From positions 372,001 through 436,000 of the forward strand of contig NZ_SKFG01000001.1 in the NCBI RefSeq assembly GCF_004344915.1: a stretch of 64,000 nucleotides of DNA. The letters run 5' to 3'. Below are positions 8,881 to 18,101 of the stretch, one piece after another; within the stretch, counting starts at the first letter, position 1; the number at the start of each line of letters is the position of its first letter. This stretch comes from Paenibacillus albiflavus. GTDB taxonomy: Bacteria > Bacillota > Bacilli > Paenibacillales > NBRC-103111. Position numbers and translations under genes: made by a program. The notes beneath the pieces were generated by a model. That model saw only the letters and a list, made by a program, of their open reading frames with translations. It was not told the origin of the DNA and did no database searches.

Positions 8881-8915
8881 AAAAGAGTAGCGATAGTATA
8901 CATCCTACTCTTTTT
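8881..8915 (+). terminator. Terminator of the repeat lipoprotein gene
   Basis: AAAAGAGTAG and CTACTCTTTTT form a stem followed by five Ts. Confidence 0.8.
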
Positions 8916-8992
8916 GATTCATCAAGCCTTAACAATCCGCATCTCTCTACATTTAACTTTGATAATATTAATCACTACCGATTACCTAACAA

Positions 8993-9018
8993 AAAATACC
9001 CGCCAATGGCGGGTTATT
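8993..9018 (-). terminator. Distal glnA terminator
   Basis: On the minus strand the GC-rich stem CCCGCC/GGCGGG with a 3-base loop is followed by a T-rich tail. It backs up the proximal terminator. Confidence 0.75.
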
Positions 9019-9032
9019 TCTACATATAAAAA

Positions 9033-9060
9033 CCCCCTGACGCTCACTGCGCCAAGGGAT
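9033..9060 (-). terminator. Proximal glnA terminator
   Basis: On the minus strand CCCTTGGCGC pairs imperfectly with GCGTCAGGGG, followed by TTTTT. It lies just downstream of the glnA stop. Confidence 0.75.
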
Positions 9061-9067
9061 CCACAAA

Positions 9068-10396
9068 TTAAATCATGGTCATATATTGATCGCGTTCCCA
9101 AGCATGAACTTGCGTGCGGAACATGTCCCATTCGATTTCTTTCAATTCGCAGAAATGTAGGAGTGCGTGCTCGCCAAGCGCTTCGGCGATTACTTCGTTC
9201 TTACGAAGCTCATCAAGCGCTTCTTTCAAGTTCTCTGGTAAGCTTGGAATGCCTTCTGCCAGTCTTTCTTCTTCCGTCATCACATAAATGTTGCGATCCG
9301 TAGGTGCTGAAAGCTGCATTTTGTTCTTAATGCCATCAAGACCTGCTTTAAGCATAACAGCAAGCGCTAAGTAAGGGTTTGCCGCTGGGTCTGGATTACG
9401 AGCTTCAATACGAGTGCTTAAGCCACGTGATGAAGGAATACGGATCATTGGCGAACGGTTAGATGCAGACCATGCCACGTAGCAAGGTGCTTCATAACCA
9501 GGCACTAAACGCTTGTACGAGTTAACAATTGGGTTCGTAATGGCTGCAAAACCTCTTGCATGGTGCAGGATTCCTGCCATGTATTGACATGCTGTTTCGT
9601 TCAAACCAAGCTTATCTTCTGGATCATAGAAAGCATTCTCTTTCCCTCTGAATAAGGATTGATGGCAGTGCATACCAGAGCCAGCAACACCAAAGATTGG
9701 TTTCGGCATAAATGTAGCATGAAGTCCATGTTGACGTGCGATCGTCTTAACAACAAGCTTAAAGGTTTGAATTTGGTCAGCAGCTTTAATCGCATCTGCA
9801 TATTTAAAATCGATTTCGTGTTGGCCCGGCGCATTCTCGTGGTGAGAAGCTTCAATCTCAAAGCCCATTTCTTCTAATGTTAGCACGATATCTCTACGGC
9901 AGTTCTCACCAAGGTCTGTAGGCGCTAAGTCAAAATAACCAGCTTGGTCATTCAGCTCCATCGTTGGATTGCCTTTTTCGTCTGTTTTGAAGAGGAAGAA
10001 TTCTGGTTCTGGTCCAACGTTCATTGAAGTAAAGCCCATTTCCTCAGCTTCTTTAAGCACTCGCTTTAGAACGCCACGAGGGTCGCCAGGGAAAGGATTG
10101 CCATTTGGCAAATACACGTCACAGATTAGACGAGCGACTTTGCTTTCCATTACCCACGGGAATACCACCCATGTGCTTAAATCAGGATACAAATACATAT
10201 CTGATTCTTCAATGCGCACATAGCCTTCGATGGATGATCCGTCGAACATCATTTTGTTATCAAGTGCTTTCTCTAGCTGACTTACAGGAATTTCGACATT
10301 CTTAATCGTTCCTAGCAAATCTGTAAACTGCAGTCGAATAAATCTTACATTTTCTTCTTTTGCGATTCTAAGAATGTCTGCTTTTGAGTAACTCAC
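9068..10396 (-). CDS. glnA: Glutamine synthetase, type I
   Basis: Makes glutamine from glutamate, ammonia and ATP, and in Firmicutes also signals nitrogen status to GlnR. The 442 residues match the short GSI-alpha class of low-GC Gram-positives, which are not adenylylated. Visible motifs are [11 protein letters not shown]-like [11 protein letters not shown] near residue 50, the metal-binding EPEFFLF, the substrate loop in [12 protein letters not shown], the ATP site region [14 protein letters not shown] and [21 protein letters not shown]. The GTG start at 10396 has AGGAGG. It is co-transcribed with glnR, 232 bp upstream. Confidence 0.97.
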   Translation of the reverse strand: MSYSKADILRIAKEENVRFIRLQFTDLLGTIKNVEIPVSQLEKALDNKMMFDGSSIEGYVRIEESDMYLYPDLSTWVVFPWVMESKVARLICDVYLPNGNPFPGDPRGVLKRVLKEAEEMGFTSMNVGPEPEFFLFKTDEKGNPTMELNDQAGYFDLAPTDLGENCRRDIVLTLEEMGFEIEASHHENAPGQHEIDFKYADAIKAADQIQTFKLVVKTIARQHGLHATFMPKPIFGVAGSGMHCHQSLFRGKENAFYDPEDKLGLNETACQYMAGILHHARGFAAITNPIVNSYKRLVPGYEAPCYVAWSASNRSPMIRIPSSRGLSTRIEARNPDPAANPYLALAVMLKAGLDGIKNKMQLSAPTDRNIYVMTEEERLAEGIPSLPENLKEALDELRKNEVIAEALGEHALLHFCELKEIEWDMFRTQVHAWERDQYMTMI

Positions 10397-10572
10397 TTCA
10401 ATTTCCTCCTACATGTTTTGCGGGTTATCTAAAGAATTATGTACCCACAATCTTGGTATGGTTTTTAATATGTGGACTGAATCAGATCACTTATTTGCAA
10501 CCTGATTAGACATCAACTTGATAGAAAATACTAAAAATACTGAAACATTCGTACCATACAGCTCTACACAAG

Positions 10573-10618
10573 CAGAAACGGCTTCGCCCTATAAATTCAT
10601 AGGACGAGCACGTTTCCG
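10573..10618 (-). other. Hairpin in the glnR-glnA intergenic region
   Basis: On the minus strand GGAAACG...CGTTTC forms an outer stem and CCTAT/ATAGG an inner stem right after the glnR stop. There is no T-tract, so it is more likely an RNA-processing or partial attenuation structure than a full terminator. The remaining 170 bases up to glnA hold no recognisable promoter. Confidence 0.5.
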
Positions 10619-10628
10619 AATAAAACGT

Positions 10629-11039
10629 TTAATTAGAATAAAATCGTGATAATTCACCTTGAATAAGTGATACTTGTCCAGGACGCTTCGCCACTAGCAA
10701 TTGCTGTTTAAGCAAACTGTGTAATTGTAGATCAGTTAACTCTTTCCGTTTGACTTCCGATTGGTCATCGAGCACGGTAGCATCTTCATGAGCATTAGCG
10801 TTAGGCCCGATCATTTGTTTAATACCAGCAATATTAACGCCTTTCTCCAATAACTCCTTGATCCGAAGAAGGCTAGTTACGTCATTAAACGAATATAATC
10901 GTTGATTCCCTGATGTTCGCGCTGGAAAAACAAGTTCATTCTGCTCGTAATAGCGAATTTGGCGAGCTGTTAAATCAGTCAGCTTCATCACTATTCCAAT
11001 AGGAAAGAGTGCCATATTCTTGCGGAACTCATCGCTCAA
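10629..11039 (-). CDS. glnR: GlnR, MerR-family nitrogen regulator
   Basis: Represses glnRA and other nitrogen genes in response to feedback-inhibited glutamine synthetase. It has 136 residues. An N-terminal MerR winged helix carries the family segment FPIGIVMKLTDLTARQIRYY, followed by a dimerisation helix and a short C-terminal tail (LIQGELSRFYSN) like that which senses GlnA. The start is a TTG at 11039 with GGAGTG upstream, giving an N-terminus (MSDEFRKN) like known GlnR proteins. Operators for itself lie at 11132-11200. Confidence 0.95.
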   Translation of the reverse strand: MSDEFRKNMALFPIGIVMKLTDLTARQIRYYEQNELVFPARTSGNQRLYSFNDVTSLLRIKELLEKGVNIAGIKQMIGPNANAHEDATVLDDQSEVKRKELTDLQLHSLLKQQLLVAKRPGQVSLIQGELSRFYSN

Positions 11040-11131
11040 AATTTAATCACTCCTGTAATTTGTAAGCCATCTAGTTGCCTAAATGACATGTCAAAACTAT
11101 TCCCATAGGATACCCCCGATGGGCTTCGCCT

Positions 11132-11148
11132 TGATAACCTATTTAACA
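11132..11148. promoter_or_regulatory. Second, degenerate GlnR box
   Basis: On the minus strand TGTTAAATAGGTTATCA matches TGTNA-N7-TNACA except for one base in the last half-site. It overlaps the promoter -10 region. Confidence 0.5.
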
Positions 11149-11176
11149 TTGTATGCCCGTAGGAGTAGGATGTCAA
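11148..11176 (-). promoter_or_regulatory. glnRA promoter
   Basis: On the minus strand a perfect TTGACA (11171-11176) and TACAAT (11148-11153) are separated by exactly 17 bp, about 110 bp upstream of glnR. Confidence 0.85.
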
Positions 11177-11183
11177 TCACCTA

Positions 11184-11200
11184 TGTTAGATAAGTTTACA
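11184..11200. promoter_or_regulatory. GlnR/TnrA-type operator
   Basis: TGTTAGATAAGTTTACA is a perfect match to TGTNA-N7-TNACA. It lies 7 bp upstream of the glnRA -35 and overlaps the stop codon of the preceding gene. Confidence 0.85.
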
Positions 11201-12449
11201 ATAAATGATGATTGATCATATTTTGCAAGGCTGTGAGTACGCCAAACTTGGCGTGCGCGTAGGTTAAACCGCCTTGCATGTAAGCGATATACGGCTCACG
11301 AATCGGCGCGTCAGCGGATAACTCTAGTGAGCCGCCTTGAATAAACGTGCCTGCTGCCATAATGACAGGATGCTCGTAACCTGGCATATCCCATGGCTCA
11401 GGCACGACATGCGCATCTACGGCAGCCGCTCGCTGGATGCCTTGCACGAACGTCACGAGATGCTCCGCGCTCGTGAAGCGTATCGCTTGAATGAGGTCGG
11501 TTCGCACCTCATTCCAGGCTGGGCTCGTCTCGAAGCCGAGCCCTTCGAATAGGGCCGCGGCAAGCACCGCGCCCTTAACCGCTTGCCCCACCATGTGCGG
11601 GGCAAGAAACAACCCCTGGTACATGCTGTGCGTCGCGCCCAGCATGGCGCCAACCTCGCCGCCGATGCCCGGCGCGGTGTGGCGATAAGCGGCGAGCTCA
11701 ACGAGTTCTCGCCGCCCTGCGATATAGCCGCCTGTGGATGCTATACCGCCACCTGGGTTCTTGATCAGCGAACCCGCAATGAGATCCACGCCGACCTGCG
11801 GCGGCTCAAGCTCCTCCGTGAATTCACCGTAGCAATTATCCACGAACACGACGAGGTTCGGGTTAATCTCCTTGACAAATCGAACCATCTGTCCGATTTG
11901 CTCCACGGTGAAAGAACGGCGCCAGTCATATCCGCGAGAGCGCTGGATGCCAACAACCTTGACATCGCCATCTTGTAACGCGATGCGAATCGCATCCCAA
12001 TCTGGCGATCCATCGCTAGTTAGCGCAACTTCTCCGTAGCCGATGCCAAAATCCGCTAGCGAGCCTTTGCCATCACCAGGTTTACCAATCACTTTATGTA
12101 AAGTATCGTATGGCGTTCCTGTGATATACAGCAGCTTATCTCCCGGACGCAACACGCCGAATAAAGCCGTCGAAATCGTATGCGTACCTGATGCAAAATG
12201 CGGTCTGACGAGCGCCGCTTCAGCACCAAAAACATCGGCATACACAAGATCCAGCACCTCACGACCCCGATCATTATAGCCATACCCGGTTGATCCAGCA
12301 AAATGGTAATCACTCACCTTATGCTTCTGAAAGGCTCTAATCACTTTCCATTGGTTATGGTCGATCAGCTTGTCAATTTCCCGAAATCTCGATTGTGCGC
12401 GTTCTTCCGCCTGTTCAGCTAGTTCTGTAATTCGATTATCAAAAAACAT
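11196..12449 (-). CDS. YnbB-type PLP-dependent protein (methionine gamma-lyase family, 'aluminium resistance')
   Basis: A 417-residue fold-type I pyridoxal-phosphate enzyme. Visible parts are the cofactor-binding glycine/serine turn region HFASGTHTISTALFGVLRP, the aspartate segment VFVDNCYGEFTE, and the probable Schiff-base lysine in GSLIKNPGGGIA. Members are annotated as methionine gamma-lyase family or aluminium resistance proteins; the physiological reaction is not established. The gene lies between hflX and glnR, the same order as ynbA-ynbB-glnR in Bacillus. The ATG at 12449 has GGGAGAG upstream. The gene is locally more GC-rich than its neighbours in the middle third. Confidence 0.88.
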   Translation of the reverse strand: MFFDNRITELAEQAEERAQSRFREIDKLIDHNQWKVIRAFQKHKVSDYHFAGSTGYGYNDRGREVLDLVYADVFGAEAALVRPHFASGTHTISTALFGVLRPGDKLLYITGTPYDTLHKVIGKPGDGKGSLADFGIGYGEVALTSDGSPDWDAIRIALQDGDVKVVGIQRSRGYDWRRSFTVEQIGQMVRFVKEINPNLVVFVDNCYGEFTEELEPPQVGVDLIAGSLIKNPGGGIASTGGYIAGRRELVELAAYRHTAPGIGGEVGAMLGATHSMYQGLFLAPHMVGQAVKGAVLAAALFEGLGFETSPAWNEVRTDLIQAIRFTSAEHLVTFVQGIQRAAAVDAHVVPEPWDMPGYEHPVIMAAGTFIQGGSLELSADAPIREPYIAYMQGGLTYAHAKFGVLTALQNMINHHLL

Positions 12450-12464
12450 ATTCCTTACTCTCCC

Positions 12465-13754
12465 TTATGTCTGAGACACATAATCACGCAATTTGCTTGA
12501 TACCTTCGCGTAATCATCGTCGTTAATTCTAACTTCATAAACAATCTTCTCATCTAACACTTCTGTACGGATGACCTCACATGTTCGATGCACTAAAGCG
12601 GACAGATCGCCGCGTTCTACTGGTATCGTGAGGACTAGCTTATGTCCAAGCAATATGTCTTGAATTTTATGCACAAGCTTGTCCAAATCTTCTTCCAGGT
12701 AAGCTGACATGCGAATCGAATCGCCTGCAACGGTTAGCAGTTCAGACTCAGCAGTAGGGCATAGATCAATTTTGTTAAAAAGTGTCAGCTGCTCCTTACC
12801 ATCCGCGCCTAGCTCGTGAAGAACTTCATCAACAACGCGCATTTGCTCCGTACGCATTTCAGATGAGGTATTCACCACATGCAAGATTAAATCCGCTTCA
12901 CACACTTCCTCCAATGTCGCACGGAATGCAGCAACCAGACTATGTGGTAAATTCTGAATGAAACCCACCGTATCGGTCAGCACGATTTCTTTGCCGCTAG
13001 GAAGCTCGAGCGCTCTTGAAGTCGGATCAAGCGTTGCAAATAGCTGGTTCTCAATATAGACATCCGCATCCGTTAATTGTTTGAGCAAGGTTGATTTACC
13101 TGCATTCGTGTAACCGACGAGCGCAACTTGAAACACACCCGCCTTCTTGCGTCGTCCTCGGTGCAGCTGACGGTGGCGAGTCACTTCCGACAATTGTGCC
13201 TTAAGCTCGGAGATCCGATTCCGAATATGTCTTCGATCGGTTTCCAGCTTTGATTCCCCAGGACCTCTTGTCCCAATCCCGCCGCCAAGCCGCGACAAGT
13301 TCTTCCCTTGACCTGACAGCCTTGGGAGCAAATAACTGAGCTGTGCCAGCTCCACCTGAATAATTCCTTCACGCGTACGCGCCCGCTGAGCAAAAATATC
13401 TAAAATCAGCTGCGTTCTATCAATAATCTTGACATCCAGCGCAGCTTCCAAATTCCTGACCTGTGCGCCTGAAAGCTCTTGATCGAATATCGCTGTGTTC
13501 GCATCCAGTTCTTCAAGCAATTGTTTAAGCTCTTCTACTTTTCCCTTCCCGATAAACCACTTGGAATCAGCCGTATCCTTGTTCTGCATCATCGTATCCA
13601 GAACTTCCACACCTGCGGTTTCAGCCAAATTGATCAATTCATGCAACGAGTAGGCAACTAGCGCCTCACTCTTCTTAATCTGAGCTGTCACAAGTGATAC
13701 CAGTACTGCGCGAGCCTTTATCTCAGTTGTTACCTCATGCACGGATATTTTCAT
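12465..13754 (-). CDS. hflX: HflX ribosome-associated GTPase
   Basis: A GTPase that binds 50S subunits and splits stalled ribosomes. It has 429 residues: an N-terminal HflX domain with IFDQELSGAQVRNLE, a coiled linker (HRQLHRGRRKK), then the G domain with GYTNAGKST (G1), DTVGFIQNLPH (G3) and FNKIDL (G4), and a short C-terminal domain. The ATG at 13754 follows GAGGTG. It lies 15 bp from the next gene, so the two are likely co-transcribed. Confidence 0.96.
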   Translation of the reverse strand: MKISVHEVTTEIKARAVLVSLVTAQIKKSEALVAYSLHELINLAETAGVEVLDTMMQNKDTADSKWFIGKGKVEELKQLLEELDANTAIFDQELSGAQVRNLEAALDVKIIDRTQLILDIFAQRARTREGIIQVELAQLSYLLPRLSGQGKNLSRLGGGIGTRGPGESKLETDRRHIRNRISELKAQLSEVTRHRQLHRGRRKKAGVFQVALVGYTNAGKSTLLKQLTDADVYIENQLFATLDPTSRALELPSGKEIVLTDTVGFIQNLPHSLVAAFRATLEEVCEADLILHVVNTSSEMRTEQMRVVDEVLHELGADGKEQLTLFNKIDLCPTAESELLTVAGDSIRMSAYLEEDLDKLVHKIQDILLGHKLVLTIPVERGDLSALVHRTCEVIRTEVLDEKIVYEVRINDDDYAKVSSKLRDYVSQT

Positions 13755-13949
13755 CGCTTCACCTCTATTTGTGCAACCACTGTTTCATCCTGCTTAAACT
13801 GTGTTGTAAGAAAGCTACACAGAGTATACCATGAACAAAAGACAAGTTAAAACGATAAGCGTTACAGTAAAAAAACAGCAATTAGGCATCGAAGCCGTAC
13901 TGATGACGGTTCAATTTATCCCATTTGCTGCTTTTTGTTTATTTTAGTT

Positions 13950-14930
13950 TTAAAACAACCCCGCTTTTTTTTCAAACCGAATATCCTCAGGCTTAATTAA
14001 CATCAGTTCTTGCTTAGTAGGCTGATGAGTTTGTGGATGCTGTTCAAGAAGACGAACCGCATGATGTCTTATTGCACGTTCGATAATATTGCGTACGTAA
14101 CGCGCATTGCTGAATGTGCTGAACATCATCGCTTTCTCGGTCGTTAAATGCTGTCTCAGCTTCATTTCACTTGCGGATGAGAAAATATACTCTCTTTCTT
14201 TGGTCATCAACTCCGCTATTTGCATCAATTGATCCACCGAATAATCAGCGAAATCCACTTGGATCGCAAACCGCGACGGAAGTCCCGGATTTGTGAGAAG
14301 GAATTGTTCCATTTCATCTGAATACCCGGCGAGTATTAATACAAAGCCATTCTTATGGTCTTCCATAGATTTTACAAGGGCATCAATCGCCTCTTTACCG
14401 AAATCCTTCTCTCCCCCACGCGCTAATGAATAAGCCTCATCGATGAACAAGACACCACCCATTGCTTTTTTGACGAGTTCACGCGTTTTAACTGCGGTAT
14501 GACCGATATATTCCCCTACCAAATCCGCACGTTCAACCTCGATTAAATGTCCTTTGCTTAACACCCCCATCGTCTGGAACAGCTTTGCCATAATGCGTGC
14601 AACGGTCGTCTTACCTGTGCCGGGGTTACCTTTGAATATCATGTGATACACCTGAGCACTCGATATCAGACCTGCTATCGAACGATATTGACTAATTTGA
14701 AGCAAAGCATAAATTTCATACACGAGCTCTTTGACATTATCTAGACCGATCATTCGATCAAGATCCTTTATCACGTCAGCGAACTGACCTTGCTCTGGAA
14801 ACGTACGTCCGTTCCTAAAGTCACCCGTCTTCGGGAGTGCAGATCCGTTGTCATTTTGCCTTAATACAATATTGATCTGCCGTGAATTTCTGCCAGTCGT
14901 TACAGGGTCTGATGACAAACGCCCATTCAC
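13950..14930 (-). CDS. spoVK: Stage V sporulation protein K (AAA+ ATPase)
   Basis: A 326-residue CbxX/CfqX-type AAA+ ATPase needed for spore maturation. Walker A is GNPGTGKTT, Walker B is GVLFIDEAYSL, and the arginine-rich sensor region is FSNARYVRNIIERAIRHH. It is in the order spoVK-ynbA-ynbB-glnR known from Bacillus, which supports the specific name over generic AAA+. The proposed GTG start at 14930 has its purine-rich sequence only 2-3 bases away, so the true start may be a few codons later. No clear sporulation sigma-factor promoter was found. Confidence 0.92.
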   Translation of the reverse strand: MNGRLSSDPVTTGRNSRQINIVLRQNDNGSALPKTGDFRNGRTFPEQGQFADVIKDLDRMIGLDNVKELVYEIYALLQISQYRSIAGLISSAQVYHMIFKGNPGTGKTTVARIMAKLFQTMGVLSKGHLIEVERADLVGEYIGHTAVKTRELVKKAMGGVLFIDEAYSLARGGEKDFGKEAIDALVKSMEDHKNGFVLILAGYSDEMEQFLLTNPGLPSRFAIQVDFADYSVDQLMQIAELMTKEREYIFSSASEMKLRQHLTTEKAMMFSTFSNARYVRNIIERAIRHHAVRLLEQHPQTHQPTKQELMLIKPEDIRFEKKAGLF

Positions 14931-15074
14931 CGCCTCTCACTTTCAACTCGGATGTATGATGTGGTTTGTGCGTGAGCTTTGAGTTACGCCCTATGTGTAC
15001 ATTATATTGGCGAAACACAAATTTTATTTATAAGCTATCAAAATAGGACAAGCCAGTTACATCTTGTTGAGCCA

Positions 15075-15116
15075 TAAAAAAGCCACGAAAATACGGAATC
15101 GTATCTCCATGGCTTC
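15075..15116 (-). terminator. Terminator of the LCP gene
   Basis: On the minus strand AAGCCA and TGGCTTTTTT flank an inner GATACG/CGTAT stem and end in a six-T run. Confidence 0.85.
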
Positions 15117-15130
15117 ATGAATGTATGTAA

Positions 15131-16180
15131 TTAAGGTCTTGTTCCTGGAGCTGGCGTTGTAGTTGCGCTAGAAACATTGGAGCCATCTTCAGATGTTTGC
15201 GGTGTTGCCGTCTTACCTTCTAAAGTATCTTTAAGTGCTTGACGTGCTTGCTCAATTTCTTCCTGAGAAAGCTCGATAAATGGAGAGATCCATTCCCCTT
15301 CCAAGCTGATATATTGAATTTTACTACGATCAATTCCAATATATTTCTGGAAGAAATCCAATAACTTGCTTGCTGGTATGTCCGTTTGGACATGATCGCC
15401 TGCAATTTCCATTAGCTTATTAAGTTTCATAACGCCGCCGAGTGAGAACACCTTGCCAAGCATCTGATCAATAACTTCATGCTGACGCTTGTTGCGCTCA
15501 GTATCACTGGATTCAGCAGTACCCATATTCGATTTGCGATAGCGAACATAATCGAGTGCCTGTTTACCATTTAGTGTCTGCGGCCCTTTTTTCAAATTAA
15601 TGTTCGTTCCATCTGCATTATCAACATAGCGCATATTCATTGGTACATCAATATCGACACCGCCAAGTTCATCAACCATTTTTCTGAACCCATCAAAGTC
15701 AACAGATACAGCAGCATCAATTGGTATCTGGAAAAAATTTCCGAACAAATCTCTGGTATGTTTATAAGCAGTTAATTTTTCTTTATTATGGAAGTATGGG
15801 TAATAATAATTTGCTTTGCGTGACGGTAATCCTTTGCCAGGCGACAGATGTGAATCCCTAGGTAGTGATACAATGGTTGCAGACTTCGTTTCCGGATTCA
15901 GCGTTGCCACCATAATAATGTCACTATTCAACGAACCGCTCTCTGGCCGGTTATCTATTCCGAGAAGCAATAAAGAAATCGGTTTGACTGCTTCTACCTC
16001 CACATCTGTCACCTCGTCTATTTCTTTGCCCGTTGTGGTGGCACCGATTTTATCTACCGTCGTTGTAATCGGTTTAATAATCATTAAATAAGCTGCATAA
16101 GAGCCAGATCCAAATAAGGATAAGGACAAGAATATTACAATTCCTCTTAATGTTCTGCGTAATTTACGGCTTTGTCCCAT
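15131..16180 (-). CDS. LytR-CpsA-Psr (LCP) family protein
   Basis: A membrane-anchored phosphotransferase-type protein that attaches teichoic acids or other glycopolymers to peptidoglycan. The 349 residues start with a short basic segment and one transmembrane helix (GIVIFLSLSLFGSGSYAAYLM). The LCP domain follows with LLLGIDNRPESG, the arginine-rich catalytic segment VSLPRDSHL, VDFDGFRKMVDELGGVDIDV, and RYRKSNMGTAESSDTERNKR near residue 220. A Ser/Thr/Pro tail ends the protein. The start is the ATG at 16180 after GTGAGG; 11 upstream codons lack a ribosome binding site. It is monocistronic. Confidence 0.94.
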   Translation of the reverse strand: MGQSRKLRRTLRGIVIFLSLSLFGSGSYAAYLMIIKPITTTVDKIGATTTGKEIDEVTDVEVEAVKPISLLLLGIDNRPESGSLNSDIIMVATLNPETKSATIVSLPRDSHLSPGKGLPSRKANYYYPYFHNKEKLTAYKHTRDLFGNFFQIPIDAAVSVDFDGFRKMVDELGGVDIDVPMNMRYVDNADGTNINLKKGPQTLNGKQALDYVRYRKSNMGTAESSDTERNKRQHEVIDQMLGKVFSLGGVMKLNKLMEIAGDHVQTDIPASKLLDFFQKYIGIDRSKIQYISLEGEWISPFIELSQEEIEQARQALKDTLEGKTATPQTSEDGSNVSSATTTPAPGTRP

Positions 16181-16362
16181 TTGATGCCTCACTTTCTTTA
16201 TTCCTAAGCACAATATTCGTATTATAACATGACAAGATCCTCAAAAAGGATACAAATTCTTAACAAAACTAAAAATTGACAAAAAAATTGAAAAATCAAT
16301 TGCATAAATAATCAAAATTATGTATATTTATTAGAAATTTTATCGAGAGAAGGTTGTCTTGT

Positions 16363-17139
16363 ATGTTAAATTCTCCTGAATTTATAAGGACATTAGAGAA
16401 ATTAGCGTATGATCTGTGGCCTCCTGAGCATGAGGAAGCTATTGGAGAGTGGAGGCTTAGAGCTTCGCAAGGAATAACCAAGAGAGCGAATTCTGTATTT
16501 ACGCTAAATCAAATACCTGATGATCCAAACTGGTTTACGAAAGTAAGCGAATTCTATCAGCAGCATCAGTTGCCTGTACATTATCATGTCAGCGATGCTT
16601 CGCCATCTGAGCTTAAAGAAATACTTGCTAGTCAAGGCTTCTACGAGCATACGGATTGTACAGTCATGGTCGCTGACACAGAAGAAGTGCAGCTATATGC
16701 AGGGCAGCGCATCACAAACGATGCGAATGACATCCGTATCATTCTGACACCACAAGTGGATGAAAGTTGGATACAAGATTTTTTGCGAATATCCGAATAT
16801 GATCCTTGTAAATTTCATTTTTATGCTCATATGTTAGAACGTATTAAGGGGCCACAATGTTTCATTAAATTACAAAAAAATACACAAATCATTGGAATTG
16901 GTACTGCAGTCTCTCAACATGGCTGGACTGGATTATTAAACATCGCGATTGATCCCGAATTCCGCGGACAAGCTCTTAGCTATTATATCCTTCATGCTCT
17001 TGCCGAGTGGGCATCTGAGCAAAATTCACCTAATATGTTTTTGCAGGTCGTTACAGACAATATACCCGCAGTAAAGTTGTATCAGAATAGTAGCTTTAAA
17101 CCGCTATACCAATATCATTATTGGAGTCAACAATCTTGA
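16363..17139 (+). CDS. GNAT-family N-acetyltransferase
   Basis: A 258-residue protein with its acetyl-CoA-binding half at the C-terminus: LLNIAIDPEFRGQALSYYIL carries the R-G-x-x-L-type pyrophosphate loop, and the terminal ITDN-like TDNIPAVKLYQNSSFKP is the alpha-4/beta-7 signature of GNAT enzymes. The N-terminal half is a degenerate or second GNAT-like domain (WRLRASQGITKRANSVF), as in several Firmicute members. The ATG at 16363 follows GAGAGAAGG. An in-frame TTG three codons earlier lacks proper spacing. The acceptor substrate is unknown. Confidence 0.88.
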   Translation: MLNSPEFIRTLEKLAYDLWPPEHEEAIGEWRLRASQGITKRANSVFTLNQIPDDPNWFTKVSEFYQQHQLPVHYHVSDASPSELKEILASQGFYEHTDCTVMVADTEEVQLYAGQRITNDANDIRIILTPQVDESWIQDFLRISEYDPCKFHFYAHMLERIKGPQCFIKLQKNTQIIGIGTAVSQHGWTGLLNIAIDPEFRGQALSYYILHALAEWASEQNSPNMFLQVVTDNIPAVKLYQNSSFKPLYQYHYWSQQS

Positions 17140-17222
17140 GCATTAAGGCATAATTATATTGCGCGTGCCACATCCTAGTTATTGGGATTATATCCTTATA
17201 ACGTTACTGGAGGTGTTATCAG

Positions 17223-18101
17223 ATGTCTGAGCAAGCTGCTAATTCACAAACCAAGCTGACATTTCCCCCACAACATCAAGCTCATCAGCCTGGCATCGAA
17301 TCAGAAATGACTCCTAGACCGATTTTTCAAAGGTCAAGCTACAAATCAGCAGGGAAATTAATGAACAAAACGGCAATTATCACAGGCGGAGACAGCGGAA
17401 TCGGTCGAGCAGTTGCGGTTACATTCGCCAAAGAAGGTGCTAATGTCGTAGTCGTTTACTTGAGTGAACACGAAGATGCGACTGAAACCAAAGAATATTT
17501 GGATAAAATCGGAGGGCAGCATCTATTTCTTGCTGGGGATATTGGAGAAGTACAATTCTGTCAGGAGATTGTAAGCAAATCGATTTCTACATATGGTAAG
17601 TTAGATATACTGGTTAACAACGCTGGTGAGCAGCATCCACAATCAAGTATCGGACTTATTACACCGAACCAGCTGCTTCGAACTTTTCAAACCAATGTAT
17701 TTGGAGCCTTCTATTTAACTCAGGCATCACTGCCTTATTTGACAACAGGAAGCTCAATTGTGAATACAGCATCTATAACCGCATATAAGGGAAGTAAGGA
17801 TCTGATCGATTATTCTGCTACCAAAGGAGCGATCGTCTCTTTTACCCGTTCCTTATCGCAATCTCTAGTTGGTCAAGGCATCCGAGTAAACGCGGTAGCG
17901 CCAGGACCAATTTGGACACCATTAATTCCATCGACATTCGATGAAACCAAGGTGTCCAAATTCGGTGCTGATACCCCTATGAAACGCGCTGGGCAACCAG
18001 AAGAGCTAGCCCCAAGCTATGTATTTCTTGCAAGCGATGACTCGGCATATATTACAGGACAAGTCATCCATGTTAATGGCGGCGTGATCGTTAATGGATA
18101 A
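17223..18101 (+). CDS. SDR-family oxidoreductase (YhdF/general stress protein 39 type)
   Basis: A 292-residue classical short-chain dehydrogenase with a roughly 45-residue N-terminal extension typical of the YhdF/Gsp39 glucose-dehydrogenase-like group (QHQAHQPGIESEMTP). The cofactor motif is TGGDSGIG, then NNAG, the active-site serine in NTASITAY, the catalytic YSATK, and the PG motif VAPGPIWTP. It probably oxidises or reduces a small polyol or aldehyde with NAD(P); the substrate is not determined. GGAGGTG precedes the ATG. Its 3' end overlaps the convergent YdcF-type gene by 11 bp. Confidence 0.92.
   Translation: MSEQAANSQTKLTFPPQHQAHQPGIESEMTPRPIFQRSSYKSAGKLMNKTAIITGGDSGIGRAVAVTFAKEGANVVVVYLSEHEDATETKEYLDKIGGQHLFLAGDIGEVQFCQEIVSKSISTYGKLDILVNNAGEQHPQSSIGLITPNQLLRTFQTNVFGAFYLTQASLPYLTTGSSIVNTASITAYKGSKDLIDYSATKGAIVSFTRSLSQSLVGQGIRVNAVAPGPIWTPLIPSTFDETKVSKFGADTPMKRAGQPEELAPSYVFLASDDSAYITGQVIHVNGGVIVNG

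Noticed and set aside
11337-12313. Several open frames opposite the YnbB-type gene
   Set aside because: They are GC-rich antisense shadows of a conserved gene with no ribosome binding sites.
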